Assembly (NCBI RefSeq): GCF_030811455.1
Contig: NZ_JAUSQU010000001.1
Location: 3,038,001 to 3,102,000 of the forward strand
Reading direction: 5' to 3'
Origin: Streptosporangium lutulentum
GTDB lineage: Bacteria > Actinomycetota > Actinomycetes > Streptosporangiales > Streptosporangiaceae
DNA length: 64,000 bases
Shown here: positions 44,327-55,000 of the stretch, in pieces
How positions within the stretch are numbered: position 1 is the stretch's first letter
Layout: the number at the start of each line of letters is the position of its first letter
Made by a program: the position numbers and the translations under genes
The notes under the pieces: generated by a model
Told to the model about the DNA's origin: nothing
The model's input: only the letters and a program-made list of their open reading frames with translations
Databases searched by the model: none

Positions 44327-45961
44327 ATGCATGTCGGATCTCTCCCCTCCCTCGTGATCAGAGCCTTGCGGCGGGCGTCCGGAGCGGTGACGGCACCGCG
44401 CCTCGCCGTGGTGCTGCTCGCCGTGGCGCTTCCCGCGCTCTTCCTGTCGTCGGTCCAGGCCACCGCGCAGCCCCGTACGCAGCTCACCGCCGCGCAGGCG
44501 GCCGACCAGGTGCTCACCTGGACCGCCGACGACAGCATGACCGCCTACAAGTCGACGCCGGAATCGGCGACGGCGGGCCCCGCCACCATCGTCTTCGAGA
44601 ACAGCGCGGCCACCGGCAACACCACCGGCATGACGCACACGCTGACGTTCGACACCTCCACCCCCGGCTACAACCACGACGTCAGCCTCAACATCATCGC
44701 CAGCCCCTTCGACGCCGGCGGCGGCCGGCACATCGCCCAGGTGAACCTCACCCCCGGCAAGTACCGCTTCTACTGCGTGATCCCCGGTCACGGCCAGATG
44801 ACCGGCGAACTCGTCGTCACCGAAGGCGGGGGCGAGGACACGACCGCACCGCAGGTCTCCGCGCAGGTGGCGGGCGACCAGGACGCGGACGGCGACTACG
44901 TGGGCGCGGCGACGGTCACGATCACGGCGAGCGACACCGAGTCCGGGGTCGACACCGTGGAGTACTCGCTCGACGGCGGGGGGTTCGCGGCCTACTCGGC
45001 CCCGGTGTCGGTCAACCAGGTGGGGGCGCACACGGTGACCTTCCGGGCCACCGACAAGGCGGGCAACACCTCGCCCGTGGACTCGGTGGAGTTCACGGTG
45101 GTGGCTCCGCAGGAGGAGGACACCACTCCGCCCGAGGTCACCGGGGAGGTGACCGGTGACCAGGACGCGGACGGCGACTACGTGGGCGCGGCGACGGTCA
45201 CGATCACGGCGAGCGACACCGGCTCCGGGGTCGACACCGTGGAGTACTCGCTCGACGGCCAGCCGTTCGCGGCGTACACACAGCCGCTGTCGGTCAACCA
45301 GCCCGGCGCGCACACGGTGACCTTCCGGGCCACCGACAAGGCGGGCAACACCTCGCCCGTGGACTCGGTGGAGTTCACGGTGGCGGCCTCGCAGGAGGAG
45401 GACACCACTCCCCCGCAGGTCTCGGCGCAGCTGTCGGGCGAGCAGGATTCGGCGGGCAACTACGTCGGCTCGGCGACCGTGATGATCTCGGTGAGCGACA
45501 CCGAGTCGGGGGTCGCCACGGTGGAGTACTCGCTCGACGGCGGGGCCTACACCGAGTACCCGTCCCCCGTGTCGGTCAACCAGGCGGGCGCGCACACCCT
45601 GTCGTACCGGGCCACCGACAAGGCCGGAAACACCTCGCCGGTGGCGACGCTGAGGTTCACCGTGGTGGCTCCGGAGGACGACACCACGCTGCCGCAGGTG
45701 TCGGCCGCGCTCACCGGCACCCAGGACTGGGCCTGGAACTACGTCGGCTCGGCGACGGTGAAGCTGACGGCGAGCGACGTCGGCTCCGGGCTGGACACCG
45801 TGGAGTACTCGCTCGACGGCCAGCCGTTCGCGGCGTACACACAGCCGCTGTCGGTCAACCAGCCCGGTGCGCACACCCTGTCGTACCGGGCCACCGACAA
45901 GGCCGGGAACATGTCGGTGGGCACGGCCAAGTTCATGATCGTGGAAGCCGGCGGCGAGTAG
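44327..45961 (+). CDS. Secreted cupredoxin with four Ig-like repeats
   Basis: 544 residues from ATG 44327. A signal peptide (PRLAVVLLAVALPALFLSS) is followed by a plastocyanin-like domain at 65-165, with type-1 copper ligands visible: His in YNHDVSLNI, and Cys, His and Met in YRFYCVIPGHGQM. Four repeats of about 92 residues follow (starting near bases 44839, 45117, 45402 and 45681), each with D(T/G)ESGV-TVEYSLDG and GAH-(V/L)-(F/Y)RATDKAGN, the OmpL47-type Ig-like fold. It could accept or donate electrons for the laccase or the PQQ-type protein upstream, with the repeats as a surface spacer. The repeats are near-identical at DNA level in places. Confidence 0.87.
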   Translation: MHVGSLPSLVIRALRRASGAVTAPRLAVVLLAVALPALFLSSVQATAQPRTQLTAAQAADQVLTWTADDSMTAYKSTPESATAGPATIVFENSAATGNTTGMTHTLTFDTSTPGYNHDVSLNIIASPFDAGGGRHIAQVNLTPGKYRFYCVIPGHGQMTGELVVTEGGGEDTTAPQVSAQVAGDQDADGDYVGAATVTITASDTESGVDTVEYSLDGGGFAAYSAPVSVNQVGAHTVTFRATDKAGNTSPVDSVEFTVVAPQEEDTTPPEVTGEVTGDQDADGDYVGAATVTITASDTGSGVDTVEYSLDGQPFAAYTQPLSVNQPGAHTVTFRATDKAGNTSPVDSVEFTVAASQEEDTTPPQVSAQLSGEQDSAGNYVGSATVMISVSDTESGVATVEYSLDGGAYTEYPSPVSVNQAGAHTLSYRATDKAGNTSPVATLRFTVVAPEDDTTLPQVSAALTGTQDWAWNYVGSATVKLTASDVGSGLDTVEYSLDGQPFAAYTQPLSVNQPGAHTLSYRATDKAGNMSVGTAKFMIVEAGGE

Positions 45962-46014
45962 CGCCCGCCGCGGGCAGGGGTGACGGCCGCCCCGAGAGAC
46001 GAGGTCGTCAGCCG

Positions 46015-46050
46015 GTGAGCGGCCTCCGTCCAGGGACGGGGGCCGCTCAC
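46015..46050 (+). terminator. Hairpin terminator after the copper cluster
   Basis: GTGAGCGGCC-T-CCGTC pairs with GACGG-G-GGCCGCTCAC around a CAGG loop, 54 bases after the cupredoxin stop. The stem is 15 bp with one T-G wobble. Confidence 0.8.
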
Positions 46051-46351
46051 GCGTCAGGCCGCCCAGAAGACGGCGACGGCGTTCTGCAGCAAGAGGCGTG
46101 GGGCTCAGAGTGGGAGTTCGTACGCAGGTGGGCGGCCGAGGCCGCCATCGCGACCAACCCACACCCGGGCAGGCCAGCCATAGCCCCTCCGGTTTCCCGG
46201 GTGGGGGCCGCGCCATGCGGCCATCACGACGTAGGCGTCACAGCGGTTCGCCTGGATGCCGGCGGGCGGCGAAGTCTCCCACCGCCGGTAGGCGTCGAGG
46301 ATCAGGGCTACACCGTGCTCTTCATTGGCCGGGTGATCGTTGCGATGACCG
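46051..46351. other. Intergenic region
   Basis: About 300 bases between the terminator and the MFS fragment; nothing recognised. Confidence 0.4.
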
Positions 46352-46603
46352 TCACCTGGATGTGGTTTGCACAGCGATCTCTTTGGCGGGGTCCTGGTCG
46401 GCCGGGTCGGCTTTCGGGCGCGCGCTGCGCAGTGCGGTCTCGACGCGGCGATTGCCGGTCATGGTCGCGGTGACAGCGGTCATGGTGAGGAGGAGGCCGG
46501 CGGCGGCGTAGAGCGGGGTGCGCAGGTCGTAGGTGGTGGCCAGCCAGCCGCCGAGGAAGGCGCCGAACCCGGCGGCCTCCGGGCCGGCACGGCCACTCAC
46601 CAA
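46352..46603 (-). pseudogene. MFS transporter, C-terminal fragment
   Basis: Encodes FGAFLGGWLATTYDLRTPLY and AAAGLLLTMTAVTATM, the last two helices and tail of an MFS exporter, ending ...KEIAVQTTSR. The frame stays open for a few codons upstream but the rest of the transporter is missing. Confidence 0.6.
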
Positions 46604-46728
46604 TGGTGTCTCGACGACGATCTCGGCCGTGAACCCGTCGAAGCGCGACTGGCGGCCGAGAACCCCGTGCGGATGACGAACCGCGCCGAGGGTGTGTCCA
46701 AGCCTCCAGCGACCCCGGTGGGTTCACC

Positions 46729-49700
46729 TCAGGACTTCGCGCACGGGGAGACGTATTCCGGGAACTCGTCAGGCGGCACCGCCGGCTCCGCCCTGAACCG
46801 GGAGCAGAGGAGGCCGCCGTCCGGGCTGAACGCGAGAGACCGTACCGTCCCCGCGTGACCGGCGAGCGCCGCCGGCAACGCGGACGGGCTTCCGGCCCGC
46901 CATAGCCGGATCACTCCCTGAACGGTGAACGCGACGGTGCCCCCGTCCGGGCTGAGGGCCAGACTTTCCGCGATCTCACTCATCGGATACCTGGCCTGTC
47001 GCCCGGAACGAAGGTCCAGCACCTCGAACGCTTTATAGGTGACATAGCCGAAATGAGAACCATCGGCGCTGAAGGCCGCGAGCGTTTCGGGGTTGGTGTG
47101 GTCGATGGGGTGGACGGCCGGCATGCGGCGGCCCGGGACGTCCCAGAGGCGGAGTGCTCCGTCGCCCGAGGCGGTCGCGAACCGTGATCCGTCGCCGGCC
47201 AGCCATATCCGGGCGATGTCCTTGAGCGGGAAACGTGGGCCCGCCCTGGTGCTCGTGGTGAGGTCCCACAGTTGTGCTCCGGATTCGTTGCTCGCGGTGA
47301 GTAGCCGCCCGCTACGGTCCAGGGCGACCCGGGTGATGGTGCCGCTTTCGTCCTCAACGGCGTCGGTCACGGGGTGAGGCGTCGTCTGGCGCACGCCGAT
47401 GTCCCACGAACGCATCGTCCCGTCGGAGGCGGTGCTCAGTAACGTGCGGCTGTCCGGGCTGATGGACATGGACCGGATGGATGACGTATGTCCCACGAGG
47501 GGCTGGCCGAGCTCCTGCCCGGAGAGCGGGTCCCACAGGCGGATGACGCCGTCGATGCCGCCAATGGCCAGTACTCTCCCGCTGGGAGCGACCGTCAGTG
47601 CCCTTGGCATCGTGTCCTCGCGGAAGTAGGAGACCCCGGCGTTCAAACCGGGTTTCCTGGTCGAGACGTCCCAGCGGTCCACGCCCCCGCCGGTGCGGGC
47701 GGTCACCACGTACCGTCCGTCGGGGCTGAAGGCGAGCGTTTCCACCTTCTTCAGCGTTCCTGGATTCTCGATCGGCCGGCCACGTGACTCCCCGGTCCGA
47801 GCGTCCCAGGACCGGAGGGCGCCCTTGTCGTCGCCCGCCACGATCGTCCGGCGATCAGGGCTGATGCCGATCGCCGTCACGTCGGACATACCGGAGGCGA
47901 TCGGGGGGCCGACCGCCTCCCAGGAGTGGACGTCTATCCGGTGGAGGACGCCGTCGCCGTCACCCACCACCAGCAGGGTTCCGTCACGGCTCAGATCCAG
48001 GGAGGTGACCTTCGGAACCAGCGCGCTGAGCGTCGTGCCACCGTCGCGCCAGACGGTGACGCCGATGGAATCATGCCCGGCGATCACCCGTCCGTCGTCA
48101 CTCGGGACGATGTGCCACGCTCTCGCCAAGGCGTCGATTCTCCGGATCACCTCAAGCGTTCGGGCATCGCGCACCTCCGGCAGTGGATACGCACCTATAT
48201 ATACCTTTCGCCCATCCGGCGAATAACGGACGAAGCCCGAGGACAGCCGCGTGGAGACGGTTCGCAGGCCAGGGTAGGAGATCACGTTCAGCAGGGCGTG
48301 CTCGGCCTCGTCGGTGGCGGCGATCCGAGCGGCCATCACGGCCAGCCGGCGTGAGGACTCCGGGGCGGAGTGGAGGAAACGCTCACTGTCGGAAGCCCAC
48401 TGCTTGGACAGGGCGATGTTGCGCTCGTTGGTGATGGTGAGGGCCGAGGCGAACGCGAGTCCCGCCGCCACGAGCGAGGTGACGAGCAACGCGACCAGCC
48501 CGGTCACCACACCGCGCCGGACCCGGATACGCCGCCGCTCCCCGGCCCGCCCCGCCCGCAGGAACTCCTGCGCCACGCCGGGCAGGACGGGGGATCGATC
48601 GGGATCGGTGATCCAGTCGATCCGCGCCGCCTCTGCGGCGGCTAGTTTGGGCCCCCGGTAGAGCACGGAGTCGTGGCGGTCGAGGCGCGCCCACTCCTCG
48701 GCGTCCGTGGTGATCTCACCGAGGAGGATCCGGCTCGCGACATCGTCTTCCACCCAGGTACGCAGTCGCGGCCAGGCGCTCACCAGGACGTCGTGGGCGA
48801 GTTCCACGGTGCCGGCCGCGGTCAGAGCCGGTGCCGCCGCAGGATCGCGGGCAACGGCACTTTCGATGGTCGGCTCCGGTGGCCCGGTCGGGGCGGGAGG
48901 GCCGGTGACCATCAGCCGGGCGGCGGCGAAGCTCTCGATGACCTGCCGAACCGGCCGCGGTCGCTCGGGCTCGCACATGGCGGCCAGTTCCCCCCACGTC
49001 ACGCGGCGCCGGGTGACGTGGCCGTCGGCGGTGGTGAGCGTCAACGCCCTGATGAGGCGTTCGGCGATCTCCCGCTGCAACTCCTGTTCGCTCATCGGGC
49101 CCAGCACGAACACACGCTCCTCCAGTGCCCGCGCCAGCACCGGGTGGGCGGCGCACCGGTCGACGAAGTCACCGCGCACCGCGAGCACCACGACCCCGGC
49201 CGGCTCACCACCCCGGCGGCCGGTGCCGCGGCGAGCCCCATCCGGTGGACCGGCGCCGGTATCGGCCGGACCGATCCCGGTGGCGATCGCCTCCAGCGCG
49301 GCCATGAACGCCTCGGCCTCCCCGGCGTGTGCGCCGGTGGCGGCGGTGAACACCTCCTCGAACTGGTCGACGACCACCACCAGCCGCGGCGGGCCCTCAC
49401 CGGTCGCGCCGTGCTGGTGGCGGCGGATCGCCTCGGCGGCCAGAAGCTGCCGGGCCCGTGCCCCGGCCCGGCCCGGATCGGCGTGCAGCTCCGCCAGTAC
49501 GGTGTCGGGGTCGGCGCCGCAGCGCACCGCCAACTGCACCGCCAGCTCTTGCAGCGGCCGGGCCCCGGGAGTGAAGGTCACCTGCGGCCAGGACGCGCCG
49601 CCGCCGGTATCGCCCGGGGGCGCGGTGGCCAGGGCGGGCAGCAGCCCGGCGTGCAGCAGCGAGGACTTGCCCGCCCCCGAGGCGCCGGTCACCACGATCA

Positions 49701-50634
49701 GCCCGCCACCGGGGCGGGCGGTGACCATCGCCGCCAGCCGGGCGGTCGACTGGCCCCGCCCGTAGAACACGCCCGCCTGGGCCGGGCCGAACGGCGCCAG
49801 CCCCTGGTACGGACAGCCTTCCACCCACACCGCACCGCCACCGGTGTCCGGCAGCGGGCCCGGTCCGGCGGGAAGACGGCGCTCCAGGGCGCTCAGCTTT
49901 CCGCTCAGTTGCTCGCGCATCACCACCAGCAAGGCTTCTTGCCGCCGGCGATGGTCGCGGTCGAAGCGGTGCTCGGCATCTTGCCGGTACAGGGCCTGCT
50001 GGATTCGCCCGGCCGCCGCGTCCAGCCGTCCCAGCATCGGTGCCAGCGCCGCCGTCTGCTCGCCGAGCGCGGCGAAGCCCGCGACCATCTCCTCCAGCAG
50101 CCGCCCATCGCCATGGGCGATCGCCTCGCCGATCACTACCTGCGTGGCCTGCACCTCGCTCAGCACCACGGTCAGCACCTCGGCCAGCGCGTCGGCGCGG
50201 GCATCACCGGCTCGCAGGATCTCCTCCAGGCGGGCCGCCAGTTCCCGCTCCACCCGCTCCACATGTTCACCCGGCTCAGCGGCCGAAACGCCATCGCCGG
50301 GAGACGGGGCGTCGGCCTGCGCACCGCCTCGGGTTCTGGCGACGGCGGCGACCAGGGAGGCCCCGATGACATCGGACAGCAGGTTCGCCCCCACCGACCC
50401 GGCCACCAGGATTCCGGCCAATGCCACCTCCGGGCCCGGTTCGACCACGGCCAGGGGAGCCAGCGCGCTGGCGCACAACCCCGCCAGCAGCGTCCGTGGC
50501 GTCGCCCACCCCAGCCCCCGCGCGGACAGGACGGTCGCCTGGCGTACCCAGCCGCGCGCGCCGTCCTGGGCCGCGGCGACCTGGCCGGGCGACAAGACCG
50601 GGCCATCGGGCCGCTGCCCGCCCTGTCGGTCCAC
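46729..50634 (-). CDS. Membrane-anchored nSTAND1 NTPase with WD40 repeats
   Basis: 1301 residues. The N-terminal ~100 residues hold two hydrophobic segments (TLLAGLCASALAPLAVVEPG; VALAGILVAGSVGANLLSDV), then a long helical region (about 115-265). The nSTAND1 lead-in motif CPYQGLAPFGPAQAGVFYGR precedes Walker A GASGAGKSSLL (about 316-326) and Walker B LVVVVDQFEEVF (about 416). ELAHDVLVSAWPRL lies in the winged-helix region. Another transmembrane helix (about 706-735, VTGLVALLVTSLVAAGLAFA) separates this from eight or more WD40-type repeats (795-1290; SPDGRYVVTA, IRLWDP). STAND ATPases couple ligand sensing to oligomerisation; related bacterial proteins act in phage defence or programmed death. 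No separate effector gene is adjacent, so the membrane N-terminus may be the effector. Confidence 0.88.
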   Translation of the reverse strand: MDRQGGQRPDGPVLSPGQVAAAQDGARGWVRQATVLSARGLGWATPRTLLAGLCASALAPLAVVEPGPEVALAGILVAGSVGANLLSDVIGASLVAAVARTRGGAQADAPSPGDGVSAAEPGEHVERVERELAARLEEILRAGDARADALAEVLTVVLSEVQATQVVIGEAIAHGDGRLLEEMVAGFAALGEQTAALAPMLGRLDAAAGRIQQALYRQDAEHRFDRDHRRRQEALLVVMREQLSGKLSALERRLPAGPGPLPDTGGGAVWVEGCPYQGLAPFGPAQAGVFYGRGQSTARLAAMVTARPGGGLIVVTGASGAGKSSLLHAGLLPALATAPPGDTGGGASWPQVTFTPGARPLQELAVQLAVRCGADPDTVLAELHADPGRAGARARQLLAAEAIRRHQHGATGEGPPRLVVVVDQFEEVFTAATGAHAGEAEAFMAALEAIATGIGPADTGAGPPDGARRGTGRRGGEPAGVVVLAVRGDFVDRCAAHPVLARALEERVFVLGPMSEQELQREIAERLIRALTLTTADGHVTRRRVTWGELAAMCEPERPRPVRQVIESFAAARLMVTGPPAPTGPPEPTIESAVARDPAAAPALTAAGTVELAHDVLVSAWPRLRTWVEDDVASRILLGEITTDAEEWARLDRHDSVLYRGPKLAAAEAARIDWITDPDRSPVLPGVAQEFLRAGRAGERRRIRVRRGVVTGLVALLVTSLVAAGLAFASALTITNERNIALSKQWASDSERFLHSAPESSRRLAVMAARIAATDEAEHALLNVISYPGLRTVSTRLSSGFVRYSPDGRKVYIGAYPLPEVRDARTLEVIRRIDALARAWHIVPSDDGRVIAGHDSIGVTVWRDGGTTLSALVPKVTSLDLSRDGTLLVVGDGDGVLHRIDVHSWEAVGPPIASGMSDVTAIGISPDRRTIVAGDDKGALRSWDARTGESRGRPIENPGTLKKVETLAFSPDGRYVVTARTGGGVDRWDVSTRKPGLNAGVSYFREDTMPRALTVAPSGRVLAIGGIDGVIRLWDPLSGQELGQPLVGHTSSIRSMSISPDSRTLLSTASDGTMRSWDIGVRQTTPHPVTDAVEDESGTITRVALDRSGRLLTASNESGAQLWDLTTSTRAGPRFPLKDIARIWLAGDGSRFATASGDGALRLWDVPGRRMPAVHPIDHTNPETLAAFSADGSHFGYVTYKAFEVLDLRSGRQARYPMSEIAESLALSPDGGTVAFTVQGVIRLWRAGSPSALPAALAGHAGTVRSLAFSPDGGLLCSRFRAEPAVPPDEFPEYVSPCAKS

Positions 50635-50818
50635 CTGCTACTCCTGATCTCGCGGCCCCGCGCTTGAACCTCGGGTGCCGACGTCGAACGGTGAAGCGCG
50701 TCTCCGGCACCGCATCGGTATCCACGGGCTTATCGACCCGGCCTCGCTGAGCGCTACCTGATCTCAGCGGATTGTTATGGCCCGCCGGCCATTCATGATC
50801 AATTGGACAGGCGGTGTG

Positions 50819-51835
50819 TCAGCCGCCCAGAAGGTTCTGGTGGGCGGCGAGCAGGCCCGCCTGGAAGCGGGTGCCCGCGCCGAGGTGGTCGCAGAGGGAA
50901 CGCACCCGGCGCTGGACCGTACGCAGGCTGACGTCCAGTTGCCGCGCGATCGCGTCGTCCTTCAGCCCGGCCGCCAGCAGCGCGAGCACGTCCGCGTCGA
51001 AGTCCCCCAGCGGGGCCACCGGGAGCGCCCCGGCCTGTGAAGGTTCACCCAGGTCCGACGCGAAAGACCGGAACGCGGCGGGGCGCAGCGGGGTGGCGGT
51101 CCGCCAGAGCACCTCGAACAGCCCGACGAGCGCGTCGAGGAGGGCGGAGGGGTGCACGACGAGCGCGCTCTCCACCGCCCGGTCCTCCTCCGAGCCCAGC
51201 GGCAGGATCGCGGCCCGGCGGTCGGCCACGGCCAGCTTCATCGGGACGTGACCGAGACGCGCCTGCTCGCCCTCGGCTATCGCCCGCCGCGTGTGCTCGA
51301 ACATGCCCGGGTCCTCGAACGCGCGCGGGCCGTAGATCCCCCGGACCCTCGCCCAGGATCGCGGAGCCCACTCCTCCAAATCGGCGCCGATGTCGACGGC
51401 GTACGGTGGGTGCACCAGGACGAGGAACTCCTCGGTCGCGTTGCGCTCGATCTGGAGGTAGCGCCTGGCCACGGCCGCCTGCCCGATGACGACCTCGACG
51501 AGCTCCTCGGGCTGCGGCCCGGTACGGTCGGCGACCTCGGCGGTCAGCAGGGCCGCCGCCGCGCGGCTGTGCGCGATCTCCTCCTGGCGCCGCGCGGCCA
51601 GCGCGTCCAGCGCGAGGTGCGGGGGCGTGGCGACCAGCCGCAACGGACGGCCCGCCAGGCGCGCGACCAGGCCCAGGTCCTCAAGGCGCGGCAGCATCCG
51701 GCGCAGCCCGGCCACCGACGCCTCGGTCTCGGCGGCCAGCTCGGTCAGCGTGGCTGGGCCGTGGCGCAGCAGCGCCCGGTAGGCCCCCTCCTCGGTCGCC
51801 GTGACGCCGAGCCCGTCCAGCAGCCGCCGATCCAT
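50819..51835 (-). CDS. TrmB/LuxR-type transcriptional regulator
   Basis: 338 residues. The N-terminal TrmB-like winged helix (YRALLRHGPATLTELAAETE, VAGLRRMLPRLEDLGLV) is followed by a ligand/phospholipase-D-like middle domain and a C-terminal LuxR-type HTH (LGDFDADVLALLAAGLKDD, IARQLDVSLRTVQRRV). This architecture is common in actinomycetes, next to genes it controls. The gene is divergent from the S8 peptidase gene, with a palindrome in the shared 179-base promoter region. Confidence 0.85.
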   Translation of the reverse strand: MDRRLLDGLGVTATEEGAYRALLRHGPATLTELAAETEASVAGLRRMLPRLEDLGLVARLAGRPLRLVATPPHLALDALAARRQEEIAHSRAAAALLTAEVADRTGPQPEELVEVVIGQAAVARRYLQIERNATEEFLVLVHPPYAVDIGADLEEWAPRSWARVRGIYGPRAFEDPGMFEHTRRAIAEGEQARLGHVPMKLAVADRRAAILPLGSEEDRAVESALVVHPSALLDALVGLFEVLWRTATPLRPAAFRSFASDLGEPSQAGALPVAPLGDFDADVLALLAAGLKDDAIARQLDVSLRTVQRRVRSLCDHLGAGTRFQAGLLAAHQNLLGG

Positions 51836-51891
51836 GACGCCGGTCCCCCTCCGAGTCTTCTCGCCGTGCGAGTCGAACGTAGGCGAGTCCT

Positions 51892-51907
51892 GTCACGTTC
51901 GCGTGAC
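51892..51907. promoter_or_regulatory. Candidate operator in a divergent promoter
   Basis: The perfect inverted repeat GTCACG-TTCG-CGTGAC lies 57 bases from the regulator start and 107 bases from the peptidase start. It is a candidate binding site for the LuxR-type domain. Confidence 0.5.
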
Positions 51908-52014
51908 GGGTTTGCGACAAGTCATGTTCTGGCCAGCCGAGAAGCATGGACACGCCCAGCCCTTGGCCGCTAGTAATTCGGTCGATCTACTTATCGTATT
52001 CCGGAGGTCCGTTG

Positions 52015-55000
52015 ATGCGGAGATGGATGACGGCCGTCGCGGTGGCCACGGCGTGCGGTGTCGCACTCGGGGCCCCCGCGTCCGCCGCGATCGGCAACGC
52101 CCAGGCGAAGAACAGCCCGGGCGGCCCGGACACCGCCGCGGCCGAACCGAGAACGTTCACCGCGAAGCCGGACACCCTCGACGTCACGCTGGTGACCGGC
52201 GACCGTGTCCACGTCAGGCTCCTCGACGACGGCCGCCAGACGGCCACCGTCACCCCGGCCCCCCGCGAGGGCGGCCACATCCCGGCCTTCCAGGTGCTGG
52301 AGGACAAGGGGGAACTCAGCGTCATCCCGGGCGACGTCATCGGCCTGGTCCCGAACCGGCTCGATCCCGAGCTGTTCAACGTGACGGCGCTGATCGGCCA
52401 GGGCGGCGCCGACTCCGCCGACGGGACGGTTCCGCTGATCGCGACCTACACCGACCGGACCCTCGCCGCCACCGCCGCGGCACCGCCCGCGATCCCGGCG
52501 ACCACCCTGACGCACCGCCTGGAGAGCATCGGCGGCGCCGGGATGTCGGTGGACAAGAAACAGGCCGCGCGACTCGGCGGCGCGCTGGCCGCTCTCGCCC
52601 GCGGCGAGAACGGCCAGGGAGACCGTACGGAGAACCCGCTGGCCGCCCCGCTGGCGGGGATCGACAAGATCTGGCTCGACCGGCGGGTACGGGTCGCCCT
52701 GGACCACAGCGTCCCGCAGATCTCCGCGCCCGCCGCGTGGGCGGCCGGGTTCGACGGGACCGGTACCACCGTGGCGGTGCTCGACACCGGCGTGGACGCG
52801 GGCCACCCCGACCTGGCCGGGAAGATCGCGGACGCACGGGACTTCACCGGGGAGAACGACGCGGGCGACCGCCACGGGCACGGTACGCACGTCGCCGACA
52901 CCATCGCGGGCAGCGGGGCGGCCTCCGGCGGGCGGCTGAAGGGCGTGGCCCCCGGCGCGAGGCTCCTGAACGGCAGGGTGCTGGGCGAGGACGGCTCAGG
53001 CAGCACGTCGGGGATCATCGACGGCATGGAGTGGGCGGTCGCCGAGAAGCGCGCCGACGTCGTCAACATGAGCCTCGGCAGCCCGGAGCCCGGCGGCCCG
53101 CTCACCGAGGCCGTCGACGAGCTGACGCGGCGCCACGGCGCGCTCTTCGTCATCGCGGCGGGCAACCTGGGCTGTGACGGGTGCGTCGGAACCCCCGGCG
53201 ACGCGGCGTCGGCGCTGACCGTCGGCGCCGTGGACCGCGCCGACCGGCTAGCGGACTTCTCCAGCCGAGGCCCGATATCCGCTAACTTCTCGGTCAAGCC
53301 CGACCTCACCGCGCCCGGCGTGGGCATCGTCGCGGCACGGGCCGAGGGGACGCTGCTCGGCGAGGAGGCCGGCGAGTTCTACACCGCCGTCTCCGGCACC
53401 TCCATGGCCACCCCGCACGTGGCGGGGGCCGCGGCCCTGCTGCGGCAGGCCAGGCCCGGCATCCGCGCGGGCGAGCTCAAGGCCCTGATGACGAGCACGG
53501 CCAGGCATCAGGACGGCGCCACCGTCGACGAGCAGGGCAGCGGCCGGGTGGACGTCGCCGCCGCGCTCGCCGTACCGGTCGTGGCCTCCGAGGGCGCGCT
53601 CGGTTTCGGCAACGTCATCAAGGGCGGCGACCGGGTCGTCCGTACGCTCACCTACCGCAACGTCACCACCGCGCCCGTGCGACTCGCGCTGAAGACGACC
53701 GGGACGTTCACCGTGTCACCGGCGACGGTCACCCTCCCGGCCGGGGGCACGGCCGAGGTCACCGTCACGCTCGACCCCGCCGGTGCCCCGATGGGCCTGC
53801 TGCGGGAGGAACTGGTGGCGAGCGCGCCGCAGGGCGGGGGCGTGCGGACACTGCTCACCGGGAACATGGACGAGCCGCGCGTGGAGCTGCGGATCAAGGG
53901 CATCGCCAGGGACGGCCGTACGGCGAGTGGCGGGTTCAGCGTGCTCGACCTGGAGCGGGGCACGAACGTGGGCCGCGTCCTGCCGAACGACGCCGCCCTG
54001 CCCTGCTCCGCGGATCAGTACGGTTCCGGCACCTGCCTGCTGGTGCGGCCGGGCACCTACTCCGTGCTCGGCCACCTCTTCACGATGCCCGCGTGGGAGG
54101 ACGGCACGCCCGAGGACGCGACGCCGCTGAACGTGAGCCTGGTCGGCGACCCGGAGACGCGGATCACCAAGAACACCGAGATCGTGCTGGACGCCCGCAA
54201 GGCCGTCGAGGTCAAGGTCCAGACCCCCGACCACGAGACCAAGCGCAACATGGGGGCCGCCGCGTACCTCAAGTGGTACCGGTCGGCGCTGAAGGGGAAC
54301 ACCCCGATCCTGGGCGGTACGTATCTCATGCCGGGGGCGCTGATCGAGGAGCGGTTGTTCGTCCAGCCGACCAGGAAGGTCACCAAGGGCGTCTTCTCCG
54401 TCGGTACCCAATGGCGCCTCGAAGCGCCCGCCGTCACCATGAAGGCACCCGGCATCGAGCTGAACCCCGACTACTACGCGCCGCAGTGGTTCAGCGACCA
54501 CTTCGAGGAGATGCCCAGGCTGGACGGTACGGAGCTGCTGCTGGCCGCCGACGCCGGACAGGGCAGGCCCGAGGACCTCAGGGGCGGGAACCTGCGCGGC
54601 AAGCTGGCCCTGATCCGGCGGAGCGACGCGATCCCGGTCGCGGTCCAGTCCGGCAACGCCGCCGCCGCGGGCGCGAAAATGGTCGCGATCTACAACGACC
54701 GCCCCGGCGCCAACCCCTCCCCGGGCGGGGTGGTCATGAAGCTCACCGTCCCGACGGTGTGGCTGTCACGGGAGGAGGGGGAGAAACTGCTCGCCCTGGC
54801 GCGCCGCGTCCCGGTACCGGTCGTGGCCAAGGGCGTCGTGGTGAGCCCCTACCAGTACGACCTGTTCCTGCGGGAGAGAGACCGGGTGCCCGACGACCTG
54901 CGCTACGTCGTGAACACCAGGTCGCTGGCCAGGGAGGAGGCCGAATTCCGCACCCAACTCGCCGGTGACGTGGTGGCGAACGAGGCACGCTGGGCCTTCG

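Noticed and set aside
48673-50667. 664-codon open frame antisense to the nSTAND1 gene
   Set aside because: Compositional shadow of the real coding strand; no recognisable family.
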